A DNA stretch of 60,082 nucleotides from positions 1 through 60,082 of the forward strand of contig JAXMBZ010000019.1 of assembly GCA_046349615.1 (NCBI GenBank), given 5' to 3'. The translations under genes were made by a program, and so were the position numbers. Below are positions 50,891-59,762 of this stretch, piece after piece. The stretch comes from JADJNY01 sp046349615 (GTDB lineage Bacteria > Planctomycetota > UBA1135 > GCA-002686595). Within the stretch, counting starts at the first letter, position 1, and every line of letters begins with the position of its first letter. Under the pieces are notes generated by a model that saw nothing but the letters and a program-made list of their open reading frames with translations, was not told where the DNA came from and ran no database searches.

Positions 50891-52191
50891 GTCGTTTCCC
50901 GATCCCTACGCGCGCGCCCCAAGAGCGCGCTCTCGTTTGCGGTGCTAGAGGCCCGGGCTGCGACGCCGAAGTCGGAGTCGATTTGTCCGAGGCGCGCGGG
51001 CTGGTCGCTGCTGCCGGGGCCGATGTCGTGGGCGCCGAGGTCGTGCAGCGGCGCGCGACTCCGGACCCCTCCACGTTGCTGGGCAGAGGAAAGGTCGAGG
51101 AGATCCGACACGAAGTCGAGCGCGTTCGACCGGACCTGGTCGTCGTCGACAACGACCTGACGCCGGCGCAGGCCAGGAATCTCGAGAAGGCCTGGCAGGT
51201 TCGCGTCGTGGACCGGTCGGAGCTCATCCTCGACATCTTCGCGAAGCGGGCGAAGACCCGTCAGGCGCGCCTGCAGGTCGAATTGGCTCAGAACGAGTAT
51301 CTCGCTCCTCGGCTCCGGCGCATGTGGACGCACCTCGAGCGAATGGAAGGTGCGATCGGTACGCGCGGACCTGGGGAAACACAACTCGAGACCGACAAGC
51401 GGCTCTTGAAGAGGAGAATCCAAGACCTCCGTGACGAGCTCGCCGAGATCGAGGAGCGCAAGCAGCGTGAGGTACGGTCCCGTAGCGACCACTTCACCGT
51501 CGGTCTGGTCGGCTACACCAACGCTGGAAAGTCGACGCTGCTCAATCGGCTCACCGGGGCCGACGAGTTCGTGGCGGACATGTTGTTCGCGACGTTGGAC
51601 ACGAGGACGCGTCAGTGGCACCTGCCGGATTCGCGTTGCGTGCTCCTGTCCGACACCGTGGGATTCCTACAGCGCCTGCCGCACCACCTCGTGGCGTGCT
51701 TCCACGCGACCTTGGAAGAAGCGCTCCACGCGGACCTTCTCCTGCACGTCGTCGACGCCGCACACCCGGATGCCCGGGCGCAAATGGACGCGGTGGAGTC
51801 CGTCCTCGCGTCGCTCGGACACGACCCGAGGGCTGCGTTGCTCGTGTTCAACAAGTGCGATCGACTCGTGGATCCGATCACACTGTCGGCCCTGAGCGCA
51901 GGTCGCAGTTCCGAGCATGTCGCCCTGTCGGCTGCGACGGGAATGGGTCTGGACGACCTCGTCCAGCACGTGGCGAAGCGTCTCGATGAGCGCTCGGTCC
52001 TCGTGGATCTGATCCACCCGATCGGGGAAGGGAAGGTCGAGGCCTTGGTCCGGCAGTACGCCGCTCCCCTCGAGGACGAGTACGAGGCGCTGACGGGCCT
52101 TCGGCGTCTACGTGCCCGTCTGACGCCGGGTCAACTCGGCAGTCTCCGGAGCCAACTCGCCCCCTCCGTCCAGGTCCATCCCGTCGAGTGA
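50887..52191 (+). CDS. hflX: GTPase HflX
   Basis: A 434-residue ribosome-associated GTPase that rescues or splits stalled 70S ribosomes under stress. N-terminal nucleotide-binding domain (DPSTLLGRGKVEEI, DNDLTPAQARNLEK, VVDRSELILDIFAKRA), coiled linker with RGPGETQLETDKR, then the G domain: G1 GYTNAGKST, G3 SDTVGFLQRLPHHLV, G4 NKCD and G5 SAATGMG. Length is typical. Coupled to nadB by a 4-bp overlap, an association without known functional meaning. Confidence 0.96.
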   Translation: MSRFPIPTRAPQERALVCGARGPGCDAEVGVDLSEARGLVAAAGADVVGAEVVQRRATPDPSTLLGRGKVEEIRHEVERVRPDLVVVDNDLTPAQARNLEKAWQVRVVDRSELILDIFAKRAKTRQARLQVELAQNEYLAPRLRRMWTHLERMEGAIGTRGPGETQLETDKRLLKRRIQDLRDELAEIEERKQREVRSRSDHFTVGLVGYTNAGKSTLLNRLTGADEFVADMLFATLDTRTRQWHLPDSRCVLLSDTVGFLQRLPHHLVACFHATLEEALHADLLLHVVDAAHPDARAQMDAVESVLASLGHDPRAALLVFNKCDRLVDPITLSALSAGRSSEHVALSAATGMGLDDLVQHVAKRLDERSVLVDLIHPIGEGKVEALVRQYAAPLEDEYEALTGLRRLRARLTPGQLGSLRSQLAPSVQVHPVE

Positions 52192-52399
52192 CGCACCGGC
52201 TCGGGTGGCTCCGCGGCACCCGCAGGCCTGTCCCCGACTGAGGACCCGGTCGTTCTCGTCCGAACGGTTCCTCCTGAAGCGGTGCGATCCCCGCGAACCC
52301 AGGCGACGAGGCCGTCTCCTGGCCCGCCGGCGCGGGCTTTCCAAGCTCCAAGGAGCCGCCTGGCCGAGCCTGGCTGCCCGGGCCGAGAGCCGCGGGCAC

Positions 52400-52915
52400 T
52401 CAGTCGTTCGCGCGCTCGAGCGTCTCGAGCGGGGGCAGCTTGACCTTCTGGCCTTCGCGCACGCTGGCGGGGTCCGCGATCTCGTTGTACCGGGCGAGGG
52501 CAGCGACCAGCGCCGGTCTCGCCGTCTTGTAGTGCGCCTTGCAGATCTCGGAGAGAGACTGTCCCTTTCGCACGATCAGTTCGAACTCGCGCGGGGCCGG
52601 AGCCGTTGCGTGCGGATCGGGGATTGGGCGGGACGGGGCGGGTACTTCGCGCACGGAAGACGGCGGTGCGGGGGCCAGCACCTCGGTCCCGCTCGGTGCC
52701 CCGACGATCAATCGGACCCAGTCGGTGGAGTAGGGACGCGCCAGCGCGGCCGAGCCGAGCGCGGCCGCGGGTTCCCGCGCTTCGACCACCTCCACGCGGC
52801 GTTGCCAGACGAGGGCGAGGGTGAACAGAGAGAGGAGGAGCAAGAGCCCCAGCAGCAGTCGCACAGGAATTCCTCGAAGCGCGCGCGTTGAACGATCCGG
52901 GGGCAGCATAGCCAT
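52400..52915 (-). CDS. LysM-domain membrane protein
   Basis: A 171-residue protein with one membrane helix (GIPVRLLLGLLLLLSLFTLAL, ~15-35), a Pro/Ala-rich linker, and a C-terminal LysM domain (ELIVRKGQSLSEICKAHYK to VREGQKVKLPP). It is probably anchored in the inner membrane and binds peptidoglycan. The start ATG at 52915 is chosen because it directly precedes the hydrophobic helix; the frame remains open for another ~1 kb upstream only because of the GC-rich repeats there. Convergent with hflX. Confidence 0.8.
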   Translation of the reverse strand: MAMLPPDRSTRALRGIPVRLLLGLLLLLSLFTLALVWQRRVEVVEAREPAAALGSAALARPYSTDWVRLIVGAPSGTEVLAPAPPSSVREVPAPSRPIPDPHATAPAPREFELIVRKGQSLSEICKAHYKTARPALVAALARYNEIADPASVREGQKVKLPPLETLERAND

Positions 52916-54129
52916 TTCGTCGGGCACGACGAAGCCTCTGTGAGTCCGGTGGTCTCGATCGGGCGTGCACGGGGAGTGGGCCTGGCTCGCGAACTCCCTC
53001 CGGTGTCGGCTCGCGAGGCTCGAGAGTTCGCGTGAGTCGGCGGTCAGGACTCGGACGCAGGCCCTGCTCGACCGCTGAAGCCGAGTCGTCCGACCGTGCT
53101 GGGAACGAGCAGGTATCGCGCTCGGAGCGTGAGGCGCGGGAGGGGAATGCCCCTGCGGGGATCGGGGCCGGGGAGCGGGCGCAGGCCTCGATCCGAGCCG
53201 CACAGACGCGTCGGAGGTGCTGTGCCGAATGGGAAGTCCGTCTCCAGCGGAATCCGGGACGGGGCGTGGGTGCACTCCACGACGGAGACTCTCGGGCGGA
53301 TGCCTGACACCGACCCGGGTGCCGAGCGAGTCGCAGTTCGACTCCCCCTGAACGGGTTGGAGCTTGGAGAGCGCCGCGTGGCCCGGCGAAGGACTCGCCT
53401 CGGCGGCGCGAATTCCTGCCCGGCCATCCGCACGACCGAGACGGCGTTCCCGACCAGGAATCGGGGCGGAATCCGCGCCCGGCGGCCTGCGCTCCAGTCG
53501 GAGGCCGCGCCCTCCGGAGCGCGAACTCGAGGGGGAACTGCTCCCCTGGGACGACGCGTTCCACGGACTCGCGACCTCGCGCGACGAGCGACTCCGCGGG
53601 ACGAACGGCTCCGCGGGACGAACGACTCGACGCGACGAACGACTCGACGCGACGAACGACTCGACGCGACGAACGACTCGACGCGACGAACGACTCCGCG
53701 CGACGAACGACTCCGCGCGACGAACGACTCGACGAACGACCCCGCGGGACGAACGGCTCCGCGGGACGAACGACTCCACGCGACGAACGACTCCACGCGA
53801 CGAACGACTCCACGCGACGAATGGCTCCACGCGACGAATGGCTCCGCGCGACGAACGGGCCCGCGCGACGAACGGCTCCAGGGGACGAACGGGCCCGCGC
53901 GACGGAGCCTCGCTTTCACCCTCGAAACGGGCTCCGTTCGGAGCTGCCGCGCGTCCGCGGCGGCGAGGCTTCGCCTGGACGAGCACGGCGGCTCGAGCGC
54001 TTTGCGCCCCTGGGACCGGGGGATCATCTCCAGTCGGGAACCCGGTCGAGTGCGACGCGGGCTGTTCGGAGACCGCCGTAGTTCGCCTCGGCGGTACCTC
54101 GGAGAACGTCCGTGCTCGGAGCGGTGGAA
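52916..54129. other. Long non-coding region containing a minisatellite
   Basis: About 1.2 kb between the LysM gene and the terminator of secDF. Frames are open on both strands but translate to Arg/Ser/Pro-rich sequence without domains, start context or family resemblance. It contains the 17-bp tandem array described separately. I see no gene. Confidence 0.6.
53581..53898. repeat. 17-bp tandem repeat (minisatellite), 19 units
   Basis: Consensus GSGACGAACGRCTCSRC. Eighteen full 17-bp units plus one 12-bp truncated unit (53734-53745) run head to tail, followed by a partial copy at 53899. Identical units cluster (53632-53682; 53780-53813), suggesting recent local duplication. Because 17 is not a multiple of 3, every frame reads the same 17-residue peptide repeat and stays open. 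Confidence 0.95.
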
Positions 54130-54164
54130 ACGAGCGCGCCCCTGCGGGGCAGGGGCGCGTTCGT
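54130..54164 (-). terminator. Terminator of the trmD-rplS-secDF unit
   Basis: A 16-bp stem (54130-54145 with 54149-54164, one G/T) with loop of three bases, 25 bp after the secDF stop on the minus strand; followed in that direction by TTTCC. Confidence 0.65.
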
Positions 54165-54188
54165 GCAGGAGCTCGATCCAGCCCTGGA

Positions 54189-57100
54189 TCAGGGAGTCGG
54201 TTCGCCCACCGTCTCCGCGAGCGTCCCGTGCGAACCGGGGCCGCCGCGCTTCGCCTGCCAGCGCTCGAACCAGAGGAGCACGGGGCTCGCGATGTACACG
54301 GTCGAGTACGCCCCGGAGAGGACGCCGACGAGCATCGCGAACGAGAAGCCCTCGAGCACGTTGCGGGTTCCGAAGTTGAAGAGGAACAGGACGAGCAGCG
54401 TGAGCACGACGGTGCTGGTCGTCAGGATCGTGCGCGCAAGCGTCTGGTTGATCGAGTCGTTCAAGACCTCGATCAACGGCTTGTCGCTCTTCGCGCGGTT
54501 CTCACGGACGCGGTCGAAGATGACGATCGTGTCGTTCTGCGAGTAGCCGATGATCGTGAGGAACGCGGCGATCATCGAGAGGTCGATCTCGGCCTGCACG
54601 AGTCCCGTCCACGTCGCGATCGCGATCCACGTGAGCGTCATGAACACGTCGTGGATCAGCGACACCACGACGGCGACGCCGTAGCCGACCTCCGCGAAGC
54701 GAATGCGCAGGTAGAGCAGCGTTCCGAGCAGCGACAGGACGAGCGCGATCACGGCCTTGTTGCGCAGTTCGATGCCGACTTGAGCTCCGACCACGGCCGA
54801 CTCCGGGATGGGAGAGCGCAGGCTGAACACCGAGTTCTGTTTGTCCTTCTTGCCCACGAAGGCGTTCGAGATGAGGGCCGCGGCTTGCGAAGCGCTCATG
54901 CCTTTCTCGATGCCGGCCGTGACCTGGACCTGGGTCTCCGACCCCGGCACCGTCTGGACCGCGACAGTCTGCAGACCGTGCGCAGCGAGGACCTCACCGA
55001 TGTCCGCAGTGCCGTGGGGGAACTCGAAGTCGATGGTCCCCGCGACGGTGTCCCGAGGCTCACCCGGCGCGACCGTCACCACGACCGGATCCGGCGCGAG
55101 CACGTTCGCGAGGGCTTCCTTGATCTGCCGCTCACCCGCGTCGACTGTGGATTGGTTCTGCGCGGCGTCGCTGCCGGAGGGATGCTTGTAGGTCACGCTG
55201 AACAGCGTGAACCCACCGCTCTTGGCCGAGTCCCCGATCTGCTTCACCTCGGCCTTGCCGAGCGCGCCGTCGATCTTCGAGATTCGGTCGCGCAGCTCGT
55301 CCACGTGCATCGGTTGGGCGGTGCGCACCTTCATCGTGAGGCCACCGAGGAAGTCGATCCCGAACTTCTCGTTCTCCGGCAGCCACGCGAAGAGGGCGAT
55401 GCCGGCGACGATGAACGTCCACGACGCGCCGAGGAAGATCTTGTAGATCTTCATGAACGCGATGTTCGGCGCCGCGAACACGTGGCGCATCGCGAGGTTG
55501 TGCGTGCCCTTCTTCAGGTCGAGGAACACGAGCAGTTCGGTGACGACGATGACCGTGAACAGCGTCGAGAGGATGCCGACGTTCAGCGTGACGGCGAAGC
55601 CGCGGATCGGACCGGTGCCCGTGTAGTAGAGGATCACGCCTGCGATCAGCGTCGTCAGGTTCGAGTCGATGATCGTCACCGCGGCGCGCTCGAAGGCGGC
55701 CTTGCAGGCTTGGATCGGTTTCATCCCGCGGTCGAGCTCCTCGCGTAGGCGCTCGTAGATGAGGATGTTGCCGTCGACCGCCATACCGAGCGTCAGGATG
55801 ATGCCCGCGATGCCCGGCAGCGTGAGGGTCGCGCGCATGAAGGCGAGCGCACCCATCAGGAAGAGCAGGTTCAGGACGAGCCCGATGATCGAGTACACGC
55901 CGAGCTTGCGGTAGAAGACGAGCATGAAGAGCACGATCACGCAGAGCGCGACGCCCATGCTGATCACGCCGGTCTGCACGTAGTCCGCACCGAGGCTCGC
56001 ACCGACGCGCGCGCGGTCCTGGAGGACCGGCTTCACTCGCAGCGAGCCCGACTTGAGCACGCTGACGAGGTCGTTCACTTCCTTCTGGGTGAAGCCGCCC
56101 GAGCCGCCGCTGATGACGCAGCTACCGGGGAGCTTGTCGTTGATCGTCGCGAGCGTCGCGATCTGGCTGTTGAGCACGATCGCCATGCCGCGGCGCAGGT
56201 TCGCTTCGCTGAAGTCGCCGAACGCGCGCTTCTTGCCGTTCGCGATCTCGAGGCGCACGGCCGGGTAGCCGAGCTCGTCCTGCGAAGGCTCGACGCGCTC
56301 CAGGTCGGCGCCGGTGAAGCGCCAGTCCTCGTTGTCCGCGAGGATGAGGCCGTGGAGGCGCGACTCGACCGGCGTCTCGACCTCGCCCTTCTTGACGCGC
56401 ATCGGGTACCAGCGCAGGTTCTGCACGGGCCCGTTCGGCTGGCCGGCGAGGCGGTTGAAGCCGTCGACGTCGGCGTTCGGGTTCGCCTTCATCCACTCGT
56501 CGAGCTTCTGCTTCTCGCGCGTCAGATCCGTGCCCGCGCGCTGGAGCGCCGCGTCGTTCTGCTCGGCGGCGATCATGAACTGCATGTCGCCGACGTTCGT
56601 GATCAGCTCGACGAGCTCGTCGCCCGAAAGGAGCTCGATGCCCTCCGACGCGGAGTGGGCGGCCGCGGTCGTCCCAGCGGCGCCGCGCTTCTGGATGCGC
56701 AGCACGTTGCCCTCGCGCGAGGCGTAGTCGATCTGTTCGCCGCCGATGCGCACGAGACCACCATCGGGCGGGAAGGCCTTGATCGCCTCGATCGCATCGG
56801 TGCGTTCCTTCACCGGCACGTTCGCGCCTGCCGGCGGACCCGGATCGAGGACGATCTCCTTCGCGTCCGCGGCCACGTCGGCCGCGAGCTTCCAGGAGAC
56901 CTTCGTGCCGCCGAAGTCCGCAGCGCCGGGGAGCTCGATCACGAGCTGATCGGTCCCCTGCGTGCGCAGCGCGATCTCCTTCACGCCCTTCGGGTCGACG
57001 CGCTGGTGGATGATCTCGCGGAAGGACGAGAGCAGCCCCGCCTTGTCCGAGAGCTCCGTCTGGCTGATCTGTCCGCGCCGAGCCGCTTCTTCGAAGTCGA

Positions 57101-57251
57101 AGCGGAAAACGAGGCGCGTGCCGCCCTGGAGGTCGAGGCCCAGTCGCCAGGGCTTCTCGTTTCGCGCGAGGGGCCAGAAGAGGATGCTGGCCAACGCCGC
57201 GGCGACGAGCACGACGGTGAGGGTGATCTTGCGACCCAGGTTCTCGTTCAT
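54189..57251 (-). CDS. secDF: Protein translocase SecDF (SecD-SecF fusion)
   Basis: A 1020-residue RND-type membrane protein that uses proton motive force to help SecYEG export proteins. The SecD half (1-~590) starts with a membrane helix and LGLDLQGGTRLVFRFD, followed by a large P1 periplasmic domain and six-helix bundle with GIILTLGMAVDGNILIYERL. The SecF half begins near residue 596 (FMKIYKIFLGAS), with FGIDFLGGLTMKV and IIGYSQNDTIVIFDRVREN. The periplasmic insert between residues ~110 and 350 is longer than in E. coli SecD. A single-chain SecDF is known in Bacillus, Bacteroidota and Planctomycetota. Third gene of the trmD-rplS-secDF run; no YajC gene is seen. Confidence 0.96.
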   Translation of the reverse strand: MNENLGRKITLTVVLVAAALASILFWPLARNEKPWRLGLDLQGGTRLVFRFDFEEAARRGQISQTELSDKAGLLSSFREIIHQRVDPKGVKEIALRTQGTDQLVIELPGAADFGGTKVSWKLAADVAADAKEIVLDPGPPAGANVPVKERTDAIEAIKAFPPDGGLVRIGGEQIDYASREGNVLRIQKRGAAGTTAAAHSASEGIELLSGDELVELITNVGDMQFMIAAEQNDAALQRAGTDLTREKQKLDEWMKANPNADVDGFNRLAGQPNGPVQNLRWYPMRVKKGEVETPVESRLHGLILADNEDWRFTGADLERVEPSQDELGYPAVRLEIANGKKRAFGDFSEANLRRGMAIVLNSQIATLATINDKLPGSCVISGGSGGFTQKEVNDLVSVLKSGSLRVKPVLQDRARVGASLGADYVQTGVISMGVALCVIVLFMLVFYRKLGVYSIIGLVLNLLFLMGALAFMRATLTLPGIAGIILTLGMAVDGNILIYERLREELDRGMKPIQACKAAFERAAVTIIDSNLTTLIAGVILYYTGTGPIRGFAVTLNVGILSTLFTVIVVTELLVFLDLKKGTHNLAMRHVFAAPNIAFMKIYKIFLGASWTFIVAGIALFAWLPENEKFGIDFLGGLTMKVRTAQPMHVDELRDRISKIDGALGKAEVKQIGDSAKSGGFTLFSVTYKHPSGSDAAQNQSTVDAGERQIKEALANVLAPDPVVVTVAPGEPRDTVAGTIDFEFPHGTADIGEVLAAHGLQTVAVQTVPGSETQVQVTAGIEKGMSASQAAALISNAFVGKKDKQNSVFSLRSPIPESAVVGAQVGIELRNKAVIALVLSLLGTLLYLRIRFAEVGYGVAVVVSLIHDVFMTLTWIAIATWTGLVQAEIDLSMIAAFLTIIGYSQNDTIVIFDRVRENRAKSDKPLIEVLNDSINQTLARTILTTSTVVLTLLVLFLFNFGTRNVLEGFSFAMLVGVLSGAYSTVYIASPVLLWFERWQAKRGGPGSHGTLAETVGEPTP

Positions 57252-57381
57252 GGGCGCTGAGGCTCCGTGAGAGGGGGCGAGGCGGGGGTGAGGGAAGTGC
57301 GTGAACGCGGCCTCGCGCTCGCGCGCGTAGACCGCGTTCGTCGTTCAGACCGAGACGGTGTGGGTGGTCCCCACGGATGGA

Positions 57382-57813
57382 TCAGGTGCCGACTTCGACG
57401 GGAGTCGAGGAAGCCTCGTCCATCGACGCGCGGAGCGCCTTCTCGAACTCGCGCTCGCGGCGAACCTTGTCGCCGAGGAGTTCCGTGACGCGCGTCTGCT
57501 TGCCGACGCGATCGCGCATGAAGAAGAGCTTGGCGCGCCGGACCTTGCCGCGCCGCGTGATCGTGATGTCCTTCACGCGCGGGCTGTGGACCGGGAAGGA
57601 GCGCTCGACGCCCTCGCCCTGCACGATGCGGCGCACCGTGACCATCTTGCGGATGCCGCGGCCCTTGAAGGCGATGACCATGCCGATGAACAGCTGGACG
57701 CGCTCCTTGTCGCCTTCCTTGATGAGATAGTGGACCTCCACGGTGTCTCCGACGTGGATCGTGGGGGTCTTCTTCTTGCCGAGCTCTCGTTCCAGTTTTT
57801 CGATCAGGTGCAT
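57382..57813 (-). CDS. rplS: 50S ribosomal protein L19
   Basis: A 143-residue L19 at the 30S/50S interface. Signature GDTVEVHYLIKEGDKERVQLFIGMVIAFKGRGI and TRRGKVRRAKLFFMRDRVGK. A C-terminal extension of ~25 residues follows the usual end. Downstream of trmD, as in the rpsP-rimM-trmD-rplS operon of most bacteria, but rpsP and rimM are not here. A hairpin CGGAGCCC-GC-GGGGCTCCG (57824-57842) lies 11 bp upstream of its start and could affect translation. Confidence 0.96.
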   Translation of the reverse strand: MHLIEKLERELGKKKTPTIHVGDTVEVHYLIKEGDKERVQLFIGMVIAFKGRGIRKMVTVRRIVQGEGVERSFPVHSPRVKDITITRRGKVRRAKLFFMRDRVGKQTRVTELLGDKVRREREFEKALRASMDEASSTPVEVGT

Positions 57814-57900
57814 GGGTGGGGTTCGGAGCCCGCGGGGCTCCGCCTCGGTGCGACGCGCCGTGACCCGGAACAGCCGAGCCGTTCCGAGGCCGACACGGGC

Positions 57901-58629
57901 TCAAGCCCGCGTCGGAGACGCGCCGTGGTCGTGGGGTGGGTTGTGAGAAGCGCGCAGCAAGTCGGGTCTGCGCGCCTTGGTTTTTTGTTCGGCTCGTTCC
58001 GCGCGCCAACGCGCGATGCGCGCATGGTCGCCGGAGAGGAGCACCTCGGGCACCTCGCGGCCGCGGAACACGCGGGGGCGGGTGTAGTGGGGGTGGTCGA
58101 GACCTCGTCCGTCCTGGAAGGAGTCTTCCGCGGCGGAGCGTTCGTCGCCGAGCACGCCGGGCACGAGGCGCAGCGCGGCTTCGACGACCATCAGCGCCGG
58201 GAGCTCGCCGCCGGCGAGCACGACGTCGCCGATCGACAGCTCCTCGAACGCGAAGTGGTCGAGGAGGCGCTGATCGAAGCCTTCGTAGCGACCGCACAGC
58301 AGGAGGACGCGCTCCTCGCGCGCGAGCTCGGCGGCCTTCGGCTGCGCGAACCGCTCGCCCGAGGGGCAGAGGGCGAGCTTGCGGAAGGCGCCGTGGCGGC
58401 GCTCGAGCCACTCGATGCACTCCGCGATCGGCTCGGGCTTCAAGAGCATGCCCGGTCCGCCGCCGAACGGGCGGTCGTCGACGGTCCGGTGGCGGTCCCG
58501 CGTGAAGTCGCGGAAGTCGACGAACAGGATCCGAGCAAGGTCTTTGTCCCGCGCCATGCGCAGGACGCCGAGCTCCGCGTAGGCTTCGAGCGCCTCGGGG
58601 AACAAGGTCAGGATGGCAAAGAGCACCAT
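57901..58629 (-). CDS. trmD: tRNA (guanine-37-N1)-methyltransferase
   Basis: A 242-residue SPOUT enzyme that makes m1G37 in tRNAs ending the anticodon with G36, preventing +1 frameshifts. Motifs: ILTLFPEAL, DDRPFGGGPGMLLKPEP, LLCGRYEGFDQRLLDHF and the trefoil-knot SAM site SIGDVVLAGGELPA, then EDSFQDGRGLDHPHYTRP. The ATG at 58629 is used; a GTG at 58626 has better spacing from AAGGGG and is an alternative. First gene of the minus-strand operon, with a good promoter 27-55 bp upstream. Confidence 0.96.
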   Translation of the reverse strand: MVLFAILTLFPEALEAYAELGVLRMARDKDLARILFVDFRDFTRDRHRTVDDRPFGGGPGMLLKPEPIAECIEWLERRHGAFRKLALCPSGERFAQPKAAELAREERVLLLCGRYEGFDQRLLDHFAFEELSIGDVVLAGGELPALMVVEAALRLVPGVLGDERSAAEDSFQDGRGLDHPHYTRPRVFRGREVPEVLLSGDHARIARWRAERAEQKTKARRPDLLRASHNPPHDHGASPTRA

Positions 58630-58655
58630 GGCCCCTTAAGTTGAAAAGGCAGAGA

Positions 58656-58684
58656 AGGTTAGACAGGGCCCCCCGGACCGTCAA
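58656..58684 (-). promoter_or_regulatory. Promoter of trmD-rplS-secDF
   Basis: On the minus strand TTGACG (58684-58679), 17-bp spacer, TAACCT (58661-58656), about 27 bp upstream of trmD. Good vegetative-type match. Confidence 0.6.
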
Positions 58685-58784
58685 GCACGCGTCCGACGTG
58701 CTCGCCGAAACCGCTGCGCTCGAACCCCTCGCGCCGAAGGCCGTCCAGCGCCGGCGCGCCGTCCCCAACCAGAGCTGCGAACGC

Positions 58785-59441
58785 GTGTTCACCGGCCTGA
58801 TCGAAGCCCACGTCCCCGTCCTCGAGGTCGAACGCCGGGGAACCGGGCTCGCGCTCTGGATCGCCTCACCGGGCTCCGACTGGGCTTTCCGCGGCGGCGA
58901 GAGCATCGCGGTCAGCGGCGCCTGCCTCACCGTCGCCGGCCTGCGCGAGCCGGAAACGCGGCGTCGCGTCCCGTTCCCCGCCCCAGGCGCCGCCCCGATC
59001 GGAGGCTGCGAGCTCCTGTTCGAGCTCTCCGCCGAAACCGTCGCCCGCACCTGGTTCGCCCACCTCGAGCCCGGCCGGCGCGTGAACCTGGAGCGTGCCC
59101 TTCGCCTGGGGGACCGCCTCGACGGCCACCTCGTCTCCGGCCACGTCGACGGAGTCGGACGCCTCGCCGAGGTCCGCGAGACCGGCGACGGCGGCCGCCT
59201 CCTCGGCTTCGAGGTGCCCCAAGCCCTCGCCCGCTACCTCGTCGACAAGGGCAGCATCACGATCGACGGCATCAGCCTGACCGTCGTCAGCCCGCGTGAC
59301 CGCCGCTTCGACGTCGCCGTGATCCCGGCGACGCTCGAGAAGACGACGCTCGGCGCCGCCCGCGTCGGCGACCCGATCAACCTCGAGGCCGACCAACTCG
59401 GCAAGTGGATCGACCGTCTCCTCACGGCGCGAGGAACCTGA
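58785..59441 (+). CDS. ribE: Riboflavin synthase, alpha chain
   Basis: A 218-residue enzyme that dismutates two lumazine molecules into riboflavin. The canonical start FTGLIEAHVPVLEVE follows the GTG at 58785. Two lumazine-binding repeats are visible: ESIAVSGACLTVAG with ELSAETVART in the first and GHLVSGHVDGVGRL, GSITIDGISLTVV in the second. A longer frame from 58641 overlaps the trmD promoter and adds non-conserved sequence, so I reject it. An insert RVPFPAPGAAPIGG in the first repeat makes it slightly long. Apparently monocistronic and divergent from trmD; no FMN riboswitch is recognisable upstream. Confidence 0.94.
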   Translation: MFTGLIEAHVPVLEVERRGTGLALWIASPGSDWAFRGGESIAVSGACLTVAGLREPETRRRVPFPAPGAAPIGGCELLFELSAETVARTWFAHLEPGRRVNLERALRLGDRLDGHLVSGHVDGVGRLAEVRETGDGGRLLGFEVPQALARYLVDKGSITIDGISLTVVSPRDRRFDVAVIPATLEKTTLGAARVGDPINLEADQLGKWIDRLLTARGT

Positions 59442-59762
59442 GCCCTCCACGCCCGCCGGAGCGACGCTCGTCGCACCTCGCATCACTTCCGAGCGCCGCG
59501 CCGGCCGCACCCCTCTCGCCCGCCCAACTCGCCGCGCCGTCTCCACCCGCCCCGAACGCTTCCCCGTGCAGCTGGCCGCGTCGCCTCATCCCGCTTCGCG
59601 CGCCCTTCTCCCCCCAGAACTCCGAGCTCGATCAGGCCGGTTCCTCCGGCCTGATCGAGCTCGGAGTCTGGGATGCGGTAGCACCCACCTGTGTTCCGTT
59701 GCGCGAAGTGCCCTCGCCGCGCCCACCCGCCTCGCGCGCTCCCTCCGCCCCCAACTCACCCC
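59442..59762. other. Convergent intergenic region with a long palindrome
   Basis: About 320 bp between the stops of ribE and the MlaD-like gene. Apart from the large hairpin at 59613-59672 it holds C-rich sequence with no gene or motif I recognise. Confidence 0.6.
59613..59672. terminator. Very long hairpin between convergent genes
   Basis: 59613-59640 pairs with 59646-59672: a perfect 19-bp inner stem plus eight further pairs with one bulged A, around loop TTCCT. It may be a bidirectional terminator although T-runs are missing; it could also be a small mobile palindrome. Confidence 0.6.

Noticed and set aside
53581..53898. CRISPR array
   Set aside because: Units are contiguous without unique spacers and only 17 bp long; no cas gene is present.
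53044..54027. Long open frames over the minisatellite on both strands as a repeat protein
   Set aside because: All frames are open because of the 17-bp period and GC richness; no start context, signal sequence, domain or normal codon pattern. Treated as non-coding.
58641..58784. N-terminal extension of riboflavin synthase
   Set aside because: It overlaps the trmD promoter, is not conserved in character, and the family start FTGLIE follows a GTG at 58785.
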